Positions 33,584-41,055 of a DNA stretch of 64,000 nucleotides are shown here, in pieces (positions within the stretch are counted from its first letter, which is position 1; the number at the start of each line of letters is the position of its first letter). The position numbers were made by a program, and so were the translations under genes. The stretch is from Treponema parvum. GTDB lineage: Bacteria; Spirochaetota; Spirochaetia; Treponematales; Treponemataceae. The DNA lies in contig NZ_CP054257.1 of the NCBI RefSeq assembly GCF_017893945.1, forward strand, positions 2,418,001 to 2,482,000, in the 5' to 3' direction. The notes below the pieces were generated by a model that saw nothing but the letters and a program-made list of their open reading frames with translations, was not told the origin of the DNA and searched no databases.

Positions 33584-35623
33584 ATGGCTGATGAAAAAAA
33601 ATACCTTGAACCCGGGACTCTCGAAAATACCCGCAAAAACATAGGAACAATAAACAAAGAAGAAGCCGCGCAAATGATAAAGGTTTTAGGCGGTGAGATT
33701 TTGGAAGAAAAGCCTGTGACGTCTCCCCTGCAATTCACATCTACGGCTTCCCGCAGCGCAAAACCTCCCAAACCCCGCCCGCCGCGGCCGGAAGCGGTGC
33801 GAACGCCGGCGGAAGCCGCCATGCTTTCTACAATGTCCGTAAACCGCGCCTCAAAAAGCGCTCCAGTTTCAAATAAAAAAACTTCCGGCATGCCCAATAT
33901 TTCTCCCCAGGACTGGCTTGCAGTGGATAAAGTGATGATGTCGCCCGAATACAAAATAAAAACGGATTACGGCATATTCAACTTTATACGCCTTCTGCAA
34001 AAAGACGGACTTTTACGGATAGACAGGAATTTCGCCAAAAACACGCTCGACCGCCACATAAGTCACATGGAAGCCTTTGTTACGCTCATACGGACAATAA
34101 TCAACCTTTCTCCGGTATCCTATCAGGCTAGAATAAGATCCGACGACAACCCAAGATTCAGACTCTTGAACAAGGTGGAAAAATGGGACGTTCATACTTT
34201 AAGAGCCCTACACAACGATATTAACTTATACCATGTGCAGATTCCGGACATAATGCCGTTTATAAAGGCAATCTACAGCATGCTTGTCCAAATACTTTTT
34301 TTAGGCGAACGTCGAGTTACAATGCTCCTAAAAGAAATTTACGAAGATCTTTCGCTTTATCCGGACGTAAAAAAACCTCTTGTCACAGCGACGATGAAAG
34401 ATACCCATCGCGAATGGCTTTATTTATATTCTCAAATAGTGAAAGGCCTTTATCCTTTGCTCTATTGCATGTGCGGCGGCCCGTTTCAGAATTTCGAGAC
34501 ATTCTTTTCGAACAGGGCGGCAGCAATCCTTAAATTCACCGAAAAATCTCGTTTTGACATCCTCCTGCCGGAAGCCGAAGCTCCGATTCCTCCCGCTTAT
34601 GAACAAGCGGAACAAAAAAAGGAAGATGTGCCGCCTGCGCCGGAGGAAAAGGAAACCCAAGAAAAAGAGCAAAAAGACAAGGTTCGAAAAAAACTCGTTA
34701 AAACAGGGATAAAGCTTTTGGACACTCTTTTTCCGGACGCCGGATTTACAAAACTTGAAACGCATCCCGACATGTATCCGTATTTTCAGCCCCTGTTCGA
34801 ATTCCCCGACGGATTCAATCTTCTTTCGCCTGAAAATCCGCTTCAAGTGCTGGTGGTTCTCCTTCGCATAATGGAAGACCTGTTTCAGGGATGCCGCAAC
34901 ATACGTTTTGTTTTCGACAGCGACGCGCGCCAAAGAGACGATCAGGATTCCATACTCACGGTTTTAAACGAATGGAACGCTTACAGAGAAGTTTTATTTG
35001 ATAAAACATATTGTCATACACTAAGAAATTTCGTGACGGAACAGTACACCAAGAGGGATTTTTGTCACACGCAATACGGCAGGGCTATGCAAAACAAACT
35101 CTTTTGGTTTATAAAATATCACTTTCTGCCGCTTTATACATTTGACAAACTCGTACTTGAACGTCCTGAGCACAACAATACATACCGCCCCTTACATTCC
35201 AGGACGGACTTTATCTGTGATTTTTTTACCGAACTCGCCCATAATGTGGATATAACGGCTAAAACCGAAAACGCGTCCATAACAGGCATTCAAAATCCGT
35301 GGGATCATTACAGCTTCGACATTCCTAATACGGTATCCAAAAGACTTGACGTCTTGTTGATGGCCAACCGTACCGGCAAGGGCATGACCGCAACGAACAT
35401 AAATCTCATCAAATACACGCTTTGCATCTGCGCCGTTTTGGACTGGTGGATAAACGACGGCGACAGCCCTGCTTATCAATGCGATCAGTTTAAATTCTAC
35501 CGCATTTCGCTTGAAGACGGAGGGCCTCTGTTTACGGTAACGCTAAGAGACGATCAGCAAAAACTGTTTCTTGAAAACTTCAAAAAGCTGACCGCGGAGC
35601 AAAACAAAAAAAAGCAGACATAA
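33584..35623 (+). CDS. Large protein of unknown function, probably spirochaete-restricted
   Basis: 679 residues, GGGAG ahead of ATG 33584. I do not recognise a known domain. Residues 1-110 are low in hydrophobics and carry a basic proline-rich patch (KPPKPRPPRPEAVRTPAEA). A mostly helical region follows (RNFAKNTLDRHISHMEAFV). A charged linker sits around residues 345-375 (EQAEQKKEDVPPAPEEKE). A second helical, aromatic-rich half ends with LRDDQQKLFLENFKKL. No signal peptide or membrane segment is evident, so it is likely cytoplasmic. The two-lobed layout with a charged linker suggests a scaffold or regulatory protein; that is a guess. Confidence 0.7.
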   Translation: MADEKKYLEPGTLENTRKNIGTINKEEAAQMIKVLGGEILEEKPVTSPLQFTSTASRSAKPPKPRPPRPEAVRTPAEAAMLSTMSVNRASKSAPVSNKKTSGMPNISPQDWLAVDKVMMSPEYKIKTDYGIFNFIRLLQKDGLLRIDRNFAKNTLDRHISHMEAFVTLIRTIINLSPVSYQARIRSDDNPRFRLLNKVEKWDVHTLRALHNDINLYHVQIPDIMPFIKAIYSMLVQILFLGERRVTMLLKEIYEDLSLYPDVKKPLVTATMKDTHREWLYLYSQIVKGLYPLLYCMCGGPFQNFETFFSNRAAAILKFTEKSRFDILLPEAEAPIPPAYEQAEQKKEDVPPAPEEKETQEKEQKDKVRKKLVKTGIKLLDTLFPDAGFTKLETHPDMYPYFQPLFEFPDGFNLLSPENPLQVLVVLLRIMEDLFQGCRNIRFVFDSDARQRDDQDSILTVLNEWNAYREVLFDKTYCHTLRNFVTEQYTKRDFCHTQYGRAMQNKLFWFIKYHFLPLYTFDKLVLERPEHNNTYRPLHSRTDFICDFFTELAHNVDITAKTENASITGIQNPWDHYSFDIPNTVSKRLDVLLMANRTGKGMTATNINLIKYTLCICAVLDWWINDGDSPAYQCDQFKFYRISLEDGGPLFTVTLRDDQQKLFLENFKKLTAEQNKKKQT

Positions 35624-35655
35624 AATCGGCAAAAAACCGCGGCGCCTTGCAACGG

Positions 35656-35690
35656 GCGCAAAGCGCGAGGTTTCCCGCACAACGGCAGCG
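35656..35690 (-). repeat. GC-rich dispersed repeat, copy B
   Basis: It lies in the 79-nt gap between two convergent genes. On the minus strand it shares the ordered blocks CTGCCGTTG, GGAAAC and GCGCTTTGCG with 1249-1290. Flanking GGCGCC and CGCGGC pieces make the gap strongly GC-rich and able to form hairpins, so it may also act as a terminator region for both genes. Confidence 0.4.
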
Positions 35691-35702
35691 CGCCCGCGGC
35701 TC

Positions 35703-36539
35703 TTATAGCTGAATGCCCGTCTTTATTTTTTCAAGAAATCTGGAAAGCTTTTTCCCTTCAAGCGGGTTGGGTCTGCCTTCAAGAATTTCCTGCAGAGCCT
35801 TCATTTCTTCACCGGAAAATCTTACGCCTTTTTCCATGTGATTTTCGAAGGACTGTACTGCAAGCGGCGCGACCTTTCTTGTAAGCTCAAGCAAAACCTT
35901 TGCGTATTCCCTTATCTCATATTGAGCATGGGTTTCCAAGCGGAGTCTTAAAAAATGAAACAGATTATGTAAATCCATCTCCCAGTAAAATTCCGTGTAC
36001 AAAGAAAGGGGCAGGTTTATTCTGGCTATTTCGCGCGCAAGTCCGCCGTCAATAAGGCTCTCGTATTCTTCATAAGAGCGTTTTTGTCCCTCGATAAATT
36101 TATTTTGAATTTTTTGAGCTTCTTCGGCCGGAAAAGCTTCTTTAGAACGACCCTGCTTGTTGTCGGGACTCTGCGGAGCGATATTTTCAAGCGCGGGAAC
36201 GTAAAATTCTTCTTCCATTATGGAATAGCGCCCCGATATTTCATTCATCCTTCCCGTTCTGTGGCGCACCCACTGACGCGCAACAAAGATCGGCATTTTA
36301 ACGTGGAACGTAAGAACTACTTGTTCAAACGGCGATGTATGCTGATGCCTTAAAAGATAGTCGATCAAAGCAGAATCCGCCGACACCGTTTTAGTGCCGG
36401 CGCCGTAAGAAACGCGGGCAGACTGCACGATCCTCTGATCGCCGCCTAAATAATCTACTAAGCGGACAAAGCCCTTATCAAGGACGGGAAATTCCTTATC
36501 AAGTATTTTTTCCGCTTCCGGAACTACACAATGTGACAT
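35703..36539 (-). CDS. thyX: Flavin-dependent thymidylate synthase
   Basis: 278 residues from ATG 36539, with GGAG 6 nt before it; it starts 3 nt after the stop of the DUF308 gene. It makes dTMP from dUMP using FAD and methylene-tetrahydrofolate, replacing ThyA. The ThyX signature RHR-x7-S is intact (WVRHRTGRMNEISGRYS). HQHTSPFEQ precedes it, and FHFLRLRLETHAQYEIREYA near the end is the usual dUMP/FAD-binding helix. It is slightly longer than typical members (about 220-250) because of an insertion (NIAPQSPDNKQGRSKEAF) before the third helix, common in treponemes. Confidence 0.96.
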   Translation of the reverse strand: MSHCVVPEAEKILDKEFPVLDKGFVRLVDYLGGDQRIVQSARVSYGAGTKTVSADSALIDYLLRHQHTSPFEQVVLTFHVKMPIFVARQWVRHRTGRMNEISGRYSIMEEEFYVPALENIAPQSPDNKQGRSKEAFPAEEAQKIQNKFIEGQKRSYEEYESLIDGGLAREIARINLPLSLYTEFYWEMDLHNLFHFLRLRLETHAQYEIREYAKVLLELTRKVAPLAVQSFENHMEKGVRFSGEEMKALQEILEGRPNPLEGKKLSRFLEKIKTGIQL

Positions 36540-36542
36540 CAC

Positions 36543-37124
36543 CTACTCCATGTTTTCGGCTTTATCGTCGTCTGATACTTCATCCGCTTCCATAACGATG
36601 GGCGCATTCTTAAAAGAATACCGGGCAATAAAAACCGCAAGGGCAATAAGAAGGATTCCCAGAATTCTGACTATTAAAACGCCTATTCTGCCCGGAATCG
36701 CAAAAAGCAAAACGGAAAGTAAAATCGAAATTATAATTTCAATTACGTACGGACCTGCGGGAATGCCCGCAGCTTTCAGCTTAAATACGGCAAATATTTC
36801 CAGAAGAGCCGACAAAATAAGATATACTCCAAGAATGTATAGCATTATTGTCCATACGGTTGCGGCAAGGACAAGCGGCAGCGATACGGCGGCAAAACCT
36901 ATTACAATCGATAAAAGGCCGCGGATTAAAATATTCTTTTTAAAATAAGGATCGTCGATAAGAGTTCTTACGACTGCGAAATTTATGATTCCGTCGATTA
37001 CGGCTCCTATGCCTAAAATAATGACGATCGATTTTATAAATTCCTGTGGGGACGTAAGAACCATAACCCCTATTACGGCAGCCAAAAAAGCAATGATAAT
37101 ACCTGATCTTTTCATGTTTTCCAT
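36543..37124 (-). CDS. DUF308/HdeD-like membrane protein
   Basis: 193 residues from ATG 37124; MKRSG at 37115 is an alternative start. Six hydrophobic helices arranged in pairs, for example IIIAFLAAVIGVMVL, IVIILGIGAVIDGIINFAVV and LSIVIGFAAVSLPLVLAATV, match the DUF308 repeat of HdeD-like proteins. The C-terminal 25 residues are acidic (EADEVSDDDKAENME) and cytoplasmic. HdeD in enterobacteria is linked to acid stress; the role here is unknown. TATAAT (37131-37136, minus) is 6 nt before the ATG, predicting a leaderless transcript that also covers thyX. Confidence 0.8.
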   Translation of the reverse strand: MENMKRSGIIIAFLAAVIGVMVLTSPQEFIKSIVIILGIGAVIDGIINFAVVRTLIDDPYFKKNILIRGLLSIVIGFAAVSLPLVLAATVWTIMLYILGVYLILSALLEIFAVFKLKAAGIPAGPYVIEIIISILLSVLLFAIPGRIGVLIVRILGILLIALAVFIARYSFKNAPIVMEADEVSDDDKAENME

Positions 37125-37248
37125 ATTTCCATTATATCATAATAATAAAAAGTCATAAATAGGTTTTTAAAGGCATGTTTTTAAAGACATTTTTAAGCCT
37201 GGCCTGAATCTTCGCGCCGACGCGCTCTTTGCGGGGATACAGGCAAAA

Positions 37249-37305
37249 GCGCACGAATTGCACTCAGTCAAAAATTGAAATTTTTTCCTTCGTGCAATTT
37301 TAAGG
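37249..37305 (+). repeat. Dispersed leader hairpin repeat, copy 3 (orphan)
   Basis: GCGCACGAATTGCACTCAGTC, inner AAAATTGAAATTTT and CGTGCAATTTTAAGG are nearly identical to the copy at 22710-22777, with about three differences over 55 nt. The 5' half of the first hairpin is degraded. No open frame follows the AAGG, so this copy is detached from any gene. Confidence 0.75.
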
Positions 37306-37336
37306 GCAGTTTGATTCATCGGCGGTGCTTAAGCTG

Positions 37337-37367
37337 AGTCTAATGTGTCAAAAAGACACATTAGACT
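37337..37367. promoter_or_regulatory. Perfect 13-bp inverted repeat
   Basis: AGTCTAATGTGTC (37337-37349), loop AAAAA, GACACATTAGACT (37355-37367). There is no T-tract on either side, so it is not a standard terminator. It could be a regulator-binding site or the stem of a small RNA. Confidence 0.6.
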
Positions 37368-37567
37368 ATGTCAAATAAACACAATTTGTTCCTTGCACGC
37401 ACAACTCCAATGCAATTTAAGAAAAACCGAGTTCTACGCCTCCTTTTATTCATCTTTTTTCGTATTTTTAGGCTTTTAAGTGAAGTTTTTACCGTTTTTT
37501 AGCGAATTCGGCCGCTTATTCTACTCTATGTCCGCATATTTTGCTTGTTTTGCGGCATCAAAAAAGT

Positions 37568-37583
37568 TGGCATGATATTTGCT
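37568..37583 (+). promoter_or_regulatory. Sigma-54 promoter of hsp20
   Basis: TGGCATG-atat-TTGCT matches the sigma-54 consensus TGGCAYR-N4-TTGCW at every defined position. GG is at 37569-37570 and GC at 37581-37582. Predicted transcription starts near 37594, giving a leader of about 110 nt. Confidence 0.8.
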
Positions 37584-37593
37584 AAATAATAAG

Positions 37594-37704
37594 TGTAAGG
37601 CGAAACCCTTTCGGAAACGAAAGAGCGCCGCCGAACATCGGCAAAATAAAGCCGCTGCAAACTTAAATATTATACGGATGTAAAAAGTCCGAACGGAGGA
37701 TTTT
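37594..37704 (+). promoter_or_regulatory. Structured hsp20 5' leader
   Basis: Two perfect stem-loops are present: CTTTCG-GAAA-CGAAAG (37608-37623), capped by a GNRA tetraloop, and GCCG-aacat-CGGC (37630-37642). Near the start, TCC-gaac-GGA overlaps the ribosome-binding GGAGGA (37695-37700) and could partly cover it. A temperature-responsive leader is possible but not shown. Confidence 0.45.
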
Positions 37705-38133
37705 ATGAACGAATTATCACTTTTTAACACATTTTTTAACGACGCTTTTGGTGCAAACGGACTTCCCGAATTCAACTTCCACGCAACTCCCGCAGTTCCG
37801 AAAGTTGATGTAAAAGAAACCAAAGACAATTATCTTCTTGAGATGGATCTTCCCGGCCGCACCGAAAAAGACGTGAACCTTGAGCTGGATCACAATGTTC
37901 TTACGATCTCTTCGCATAAAGAAGACACAAAAGAAGAACATTCCGGCAAAAACGAAAAGGAAACATGGCTTATCCGCGAACGCAGGGTTTCCGATTTCAG
38001 CAGGCGGTTTACGCTTCCCGACGATGTAAACGGAGAAAAAGTTGCGGCTACATTTAAAAACGGAGTTCTTCTTGTGACGATCCCGCGCAAGGCTTTGCCT
38101 TCTCCCAAACGGATCGCTATAGAAACGAAGTAA
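37705..38133 (+). CDS. hsp20: Small heat shock protein, Hsp20 family
   Basis: 142 residues, GGAGGA before ATG 37705. The alpha-crystallin domain runs from about residue 33: VPKVDVKETKDNYLLEMDLPG, KDVNLELDHNVLTISSHKED, then FSRRFTLPDDVNGEKVAATF and the conserved GVLLVTIPRK near residue 125. It is an ATP-independent chaperone that holds unfolding proteins in the cytoplasm. The N-terminal arm is short and Phe/Asn-rich. Expression appears to be driven by sigma-54, so an enhancer-binding activator is expected. No CIRCE element is seen. Confidence 0.95.
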   Translation: MNELSLFNTFFNDAFGANGLPEFNFHATPAVPKVDVKETKDNYLLEMDLPGRTEKDVNLELDHNVLTISSHKEDTKEEHSGKNEKETWLIRERRVSDFSRRFTLPDDVNGEKVAATFKNGVLLVTIPRKALPSPKRIAIETK

Positions 38134-38185
38134 AAAGCTGCCGTGCAAAGGCTTTTTAAGGCTTAACAACAGCTTGGGAATTAAA

Positions 38186-38234
38186 AGGGCTGCCTTTAAA
38201 AGTAATGTACTTTTGAGGCGGCTCTTTATTTTTA
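38186..38234 (+). terminator. hsp20 terminator
   Basis: GGGCTGCCTTTAAAAGTA pairs with TACTTTTGAGGCGGCTC across an ATG loop (38187-38223), followed by TTTATTTTT. It is a long intrinsic terminator ending before the slyX promoter. Confidence 0.8.
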
Positions 38235-38320
38235 TTGAGCACTGTAGAAATCGTGAATGTCGCAATACGCTAGATTACCGTTTCACGAAATCTTCGATCC
38301 GTAATTCCCGTATTTTCTCA

Positions 38321-38349
38321 TATACATCTACTAAAAAAAACATTAAAAT
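38321..38349 (+). promoter_or_regulatory. slyX promoter predicted to give a leaderless mRNA
   Basis: TATACA (38321-38326), 17 bp, TAAAAT (38344-38349), then 8 nt to ATG 38358. The A-rich leader shows no Shine-Dalgarno. Confidence 0.55.
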
Positions 38350-38357
38350 ACATAATC

Positions 38358-38558
38358 ATGGATGAAGAGCGTTATACCGCCGTTGAAATAAAACTTTCCT
38401 ATCTCGAAGATCTTGCCGAAAGTCTTCAGAAAGAAATTCTTCGCCAAAGCCGCGCAATGGAAGCTTTAAAAAACGAAAATAAATTGATTTTGGAAAAGCT
38501 GCGCAGCATATCGGACAGAATGGAAGAAATTCCCGATAAAAGACCGCCTCATTATTAA
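38358..38558 (+). CDS. slyX: SlyX family protein
   Basis: 66 residues: MDEERYTAVEIKLSYLEDLA, a heptad-patterned coiled coil (LQKEILRQSRAMEALKNENKLILEKL), and the C-terminal PPHY ending that marks SlyX. SlyX is a short cytoplasmic coiled-coil protein of unclear function. It sits between hsp20 and an rRNA/tRNA pseudouridine synthase gene 41 nt downstream. Confidence 0.75.
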   Translation: MDEERYTAVEIKLSYLEDLAESLQKEILRQSRAMEALKNENKLILEKLRSISDRMEEIPDKRPPHY

Positions 38559-38599
38559 CCTATCTATGAAATTTAATAAGGATTTTCAAACGAACATAT

Positions 38600-39364
38600 A
38601 TGAAAAAAATGGAAATTCCTAGAGTGGGAAAAAAGACATTTCGTGAAAATCACGGAAAAAGCGGAAATAGAAGAATTGAAATCCTTTTTGAAGACGAACA
38701 CATAATCGTAGTGATTAAGCCAGAAGGAATGCTGTCCGTACCGTATGCGGGGAGCAGCAAAAAGACCGTCATAAACACGCTTGAAGATATCATGCACAAA
38801 AACGGCGCCTATTCATCAAGGCATAAACCTTACGCAGTACACCGGCTTGACCGCGACACATCGGGCGTAATGATGTTCGCCTTAAACGAAACCGCGCAAA
38901 GAAAAATAATGAATAATTGGAATACAATGGTCACGGAACGGCTTTACAGAGCTGTAGCCGAAAATCCCGCAAGAAGACCGCTCCCCGATACAGGGACGAT
39001 CGACAGTCCTTTATCCTACAACAAATACAATATAGGATTTGTTCCCGCCTCTAAAAACGGACAATCCGGGGCAAAAATCGTTCCCGCAGTCACACGCTAT
39101 AAAGTGATCGCGCGCGGTAAAACTCATACGCTTTTTGAACTAAGCTTGGAGACAGGAAGAAAAAATCAGATCCGGGCACATCTGGCGTCAAAAGGATATC
39201 CGCTGTCGGGCGATAAGGCTTACAGGGCAAAAACAAATCCGTTCGGAAGGCTCATGCTTCACGCGCGGACTCTCCGCTTTTATCACCCCTTTACAAACGA
39301 GCTTATGACATTTGAAGCGCCCGAACCTGAAGAATGGATGACCTTTGTAACAAAAAGATCTTAA
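38600..39364 (+). CDS. RluA-family pseudouridine synthase
   Basis: 254 residues. The catalytic motif is YAVHRLDRDTSGVMMFAL near residue 79, with the nucleophilic Asp in HRLDRDTSG. The N-terminal strand is EILFEDEHIIVVIKPEGMLSV and the late family block is LETGRKNQIRAHLASKGYPLSGDKAY. There is no S4 domain at the N-terminus, so it is nearer to RluA/TruC types than RluD. It converts uridine to pseudouridine in rRNA or tRNA; the target site is unknown. No clear ribosome-binding site precedes ATG 38600; a second in-frame ATG lies 3 codons later. Confidence 0.88.
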   Translation: MKKMEIPRVGKKTFRENHGKSGNRRIEILFEDEHIIVVIKPEGMLSVPYAGSSKKTVINTLEDIMHKNGAYSSRHKPYAVHRLDRDTSGVMMFALNETAQRKIMNNWNTMVTERLYRAVAENPARRPLPDTGTIDSPLSYNKYNIGFVPASKNGQSGAKIVPAVTRYKVIARGKTHTLFELSLETGRKNQIRAHLASKGYPLSGDKAYRAKTNPFGRLMLHARTLRFYHPFTNELMTFEAPEPEEWMTFVTKRS

Positions 39365-39380
39365 AGATCATCACGTCCGA

Positions 39381-39596
39381 TCAGTCTCGTTCCGCTTCGT
39401 TTTCTTTCGGCTCTAAATGTTTTTCTAAATGTTTTACGGCATTTTCCTGAGCGCGAACTTCTTTTTGCTCTCTGCCGGGCGAAGTAAGACAGCCGGGAGG
39501 AATATAAGCGCAGCCGCCTGAAATTCGGCTTATATCCTTGTATCCGCGTAAAATTTTATGTATAAATTTTTTTACGGTATGAAAAATATTATTCAT
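39381..39596 (-). CDS. Small protein of unknown function
   Basis: 71 residues, ATG 39596 preceded closely by GGAGGGG, which supports translation. Residues 1-20 are basic and amphipathic (MNNIFHTVKKFIHKILRGYK). The middle has two Cys (GGCAYIPPGCLTSPG). The C-terminal 30 residues are charged and helical (HLEKHLEPKENEAERD). It superficially recalls YidD (basic start, then a Cys-Pro-Cys region), but the cysteine spacing differs, so I leave it unnamed. A copy of the leader repeat lies 28 nt upstream. It converges on the pseudouridine synthase gene. Confidence 0.5.
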   Translation of the reverse strand: MNNIFHTVKKFIHKILRGYKDISRISGGCAYIPPGCLTSPGREQKEVRAQENAVKHLEKHLEPKENEAERD

Positions 39597-39623
39597 ATAC
39601 CCCTCCGCAAAAATTATGACCTA

Positions 39624-39680
39624 CCTTAAAATTGCGCTGCGAGTAAATGTGCCGTGCAATTCGTGTGCAAAAGCGCGTAC
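39624..39680 (-). repeat. Dispersed leader hairpin repeat, copy 4
   Basis: On the minus strand: GTACGCGC-tttt-GCACAC, GAATTGC, a shortened inner part, then GCGCAATTTTAAGG. The AAGG end is 28 nt before ATG 39596. It is more diverged than copies 2 and 3, and the downstream gene has its own GGAGGGG. Confidence 0.65.
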
Positions 39681-39852
39681 CCTCAGATTATTATACTATA
39701 TTTTTTACCGCGGGATCCGAATAAATAAAAATTACGCCGCACATTTTAAACGGGCAAGATCTTTTCACTTTATCAAAGAACGATCAACGGGCGGCTTAGT
39801 TTCAAGCGGTCTGCCGCTGTGTCATATTAATGCGCTCGGCATGCGGCATTTT

Positions 39853-40881
39853 TTACACTTCTACCCGCACGACGATGCCGCTTCTTCCGTTCTGCATATC
39901 GCCGATACGCGCAAGGCGCGCGTTAAACCGGAACGTATTCGGCTTGGCAGTGCGAAGGATCGCAGCTCCTGTTGCGCGGATGTACCCCGTGCGCTGTAAA
40001 CCGGTGTCGCCTCGGGCTTTAGAGCAAACGTCTTCGGCCGAAACGGAAATCGCATTGGCATCATGGGGATTGTACGGTTCGGCTTGGACGCTTACGCGGA
40101 GCGAGGCATAAATCTTTTTCTTTGCATCACGCACTTTTTGCGTGCCGTCTAAAATATCGTCGCCGACTTTTTGGGAAAGAGCGTCGTCCAGAAAATCGGA
40201 CCCGTCGTTCCAGCCGTAAAAGTTCATCCCCACTATGCCTATCGTAAACGCCGCACTATGATTTTTAAAATACCGTATAAACATCTGCTTGGGCGTTTCG
40301 TTTGCAACATCCGGTTTTAAAACGTCTTTTGCAGCGCAATACAATAAAAACCCGGTATCCGTTTTATCCGCCCCTAGAAGCGCATTCGTTTTATAAAGTG
40401 CGGAAAAAGCGGCCTCATCGCTGTGCGAACGCCCGTATATCCACGCAAAAAGCGCTTCGGCTGCCACCGGCTTTACGATAAAGAGCGTAAGCTGCGGAAA
40501 TTTCATAAACAGAGCTGTCCGGCGCGCAAGCAGTTCCGCGGCAAGCAAAGAATCGCCGCCTTCGACCGCAAGTAAAAGCGCTCCGACGTGCGTCAAAAAC
40601 GCAAACGTATCGGCATCGGCGATTTCAAAATCGTTTTTAAGATACACGCGGATATCCCTGCAGAGCGCTTCGTCCATGTAAGTATACCATGCGCTCGAAA
40701 AATACGGACTTCCGTCGAGCGTCTGCATTGCCTCAAGCGTACCTTCCGCTATGTCTTCAAGTTTTCCGCAAAAATCAAGCTGACCGACACGCGTCCGATT
40801 AAAACCCCAATAAAAAGAATCCGTCTTTCCCGCAGCCTGAACGATGACATCGGCGCCGCTTGTTTTTTTCATGTCCGTCAT
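39853..40881 (-). CDS. Protein with a C-terminal HIRAN domain
   Basis: 342 residues from ATG 40881, with GGAGG 5 nt before it. The first 230 residues are helical and unrecognised (TFAFLTHVGALLLAVEGGDSL). The C-terminal 110 residues look like HIRAN: IVGMNFYGWNDG, LRVSVQAEPYNPHDANAISV, TGYIRATGAAILR. The core RxEPxNPxDxNAIxV motif is near-complete. HIRAN binds DNA ends or single-stranded DNA in repair helicases such as HLTF; stand-alone bacterial versions are found near repair or phage-defence genes. A WYL regulator gene lies just upstream on the same strand. The stretch is GC-rich compared with its neighbours. The function is not known. Confidence 0.65.
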   Translation of the reverse strand: MTDMKKTSGADVIVQAAGKTDSFYWGFNRTRVGQLDFCGKLEDIAEGTLEAMQTLDGSPYFSSAWYTYMDEALCRDIRVYLKNDFEIADADTFAFLTHVGALLLAVEGGDSLLAAELLARRTALFMKFPQLTLFIVKPVAAEALFAWIYGRSHSDEAAFSALYKTNALLGADKTDTGFLLYCAAKDVLKPDVANETPKQMFIRYFKNHSAAFTIGIVGMNFYGWNDGSDFLDDALSQKVGDDILDGTQKVRDAKKKIYASLRVSVQAEPYNPHDANAISVSAEDVCSKARGDTGLQRTGYIRATGAAILRTAKPNTFRFNARLARIGDMQNGRSGIVVRVEV

Positions 40882-40999
40882 ATACACCTCCGATATAAAT
40901 CAAGAAAAGTATATAGCACGGGGTGTGTCAGGCAGTGATACAGATAAAAATTTTATTTTTTTTGCCGCACAAGTCCATGCCGGCAGATCTGCTGCAAAA

Positions 41000-41022
41000 A
41001 TAACCGGCGGCGTATCGCCGAC
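41000..41022 (-). terminator. Terminator after the WYL regulator gene
   Basis: On the minus strand CGGCG-ata-CGCCG is followed by CCGGTTATTTTTG. The hairpin begins 36 nt after the WYL stop and separates that gene from the HIRAN gene, which has its own TATACT -10 (40908-40913). Confidence 0.55.
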
Positions 41023-41055
41023 TTTTTGGAACAATTTTCGGGTTACCGCGTCCCG

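Larger units (their letters stand above)
37125..37567. other. Gene-free region upstream of hsp20
   Basis: This stretch divides the DUF308/thyX unit from hsp20. It holds the orphan copy of the leader repeat (37249-37305) and a perfect 13-bp inverted repeat (37337-37367). A looser hairpin CCGCA/TGCGG lies around 37530-37555, just upstream of the sigma-54 site, where an activator could bind. No open frame looks real. Confidence 0.5.

Noticed and set aside
37500..37704. CIRCE or other classical heat-shock operator before hsp20
   Set aside because: No TTAGCACTC/GAGTGCTAA pair is present; a sigma-54 site explains the promoter.
39381..39596. YidD membrane-insertion factor
   Set aside because: Basic start and a Cys-Pro region are suggestive, but the cysteine spacing and the charged tail do not fit.
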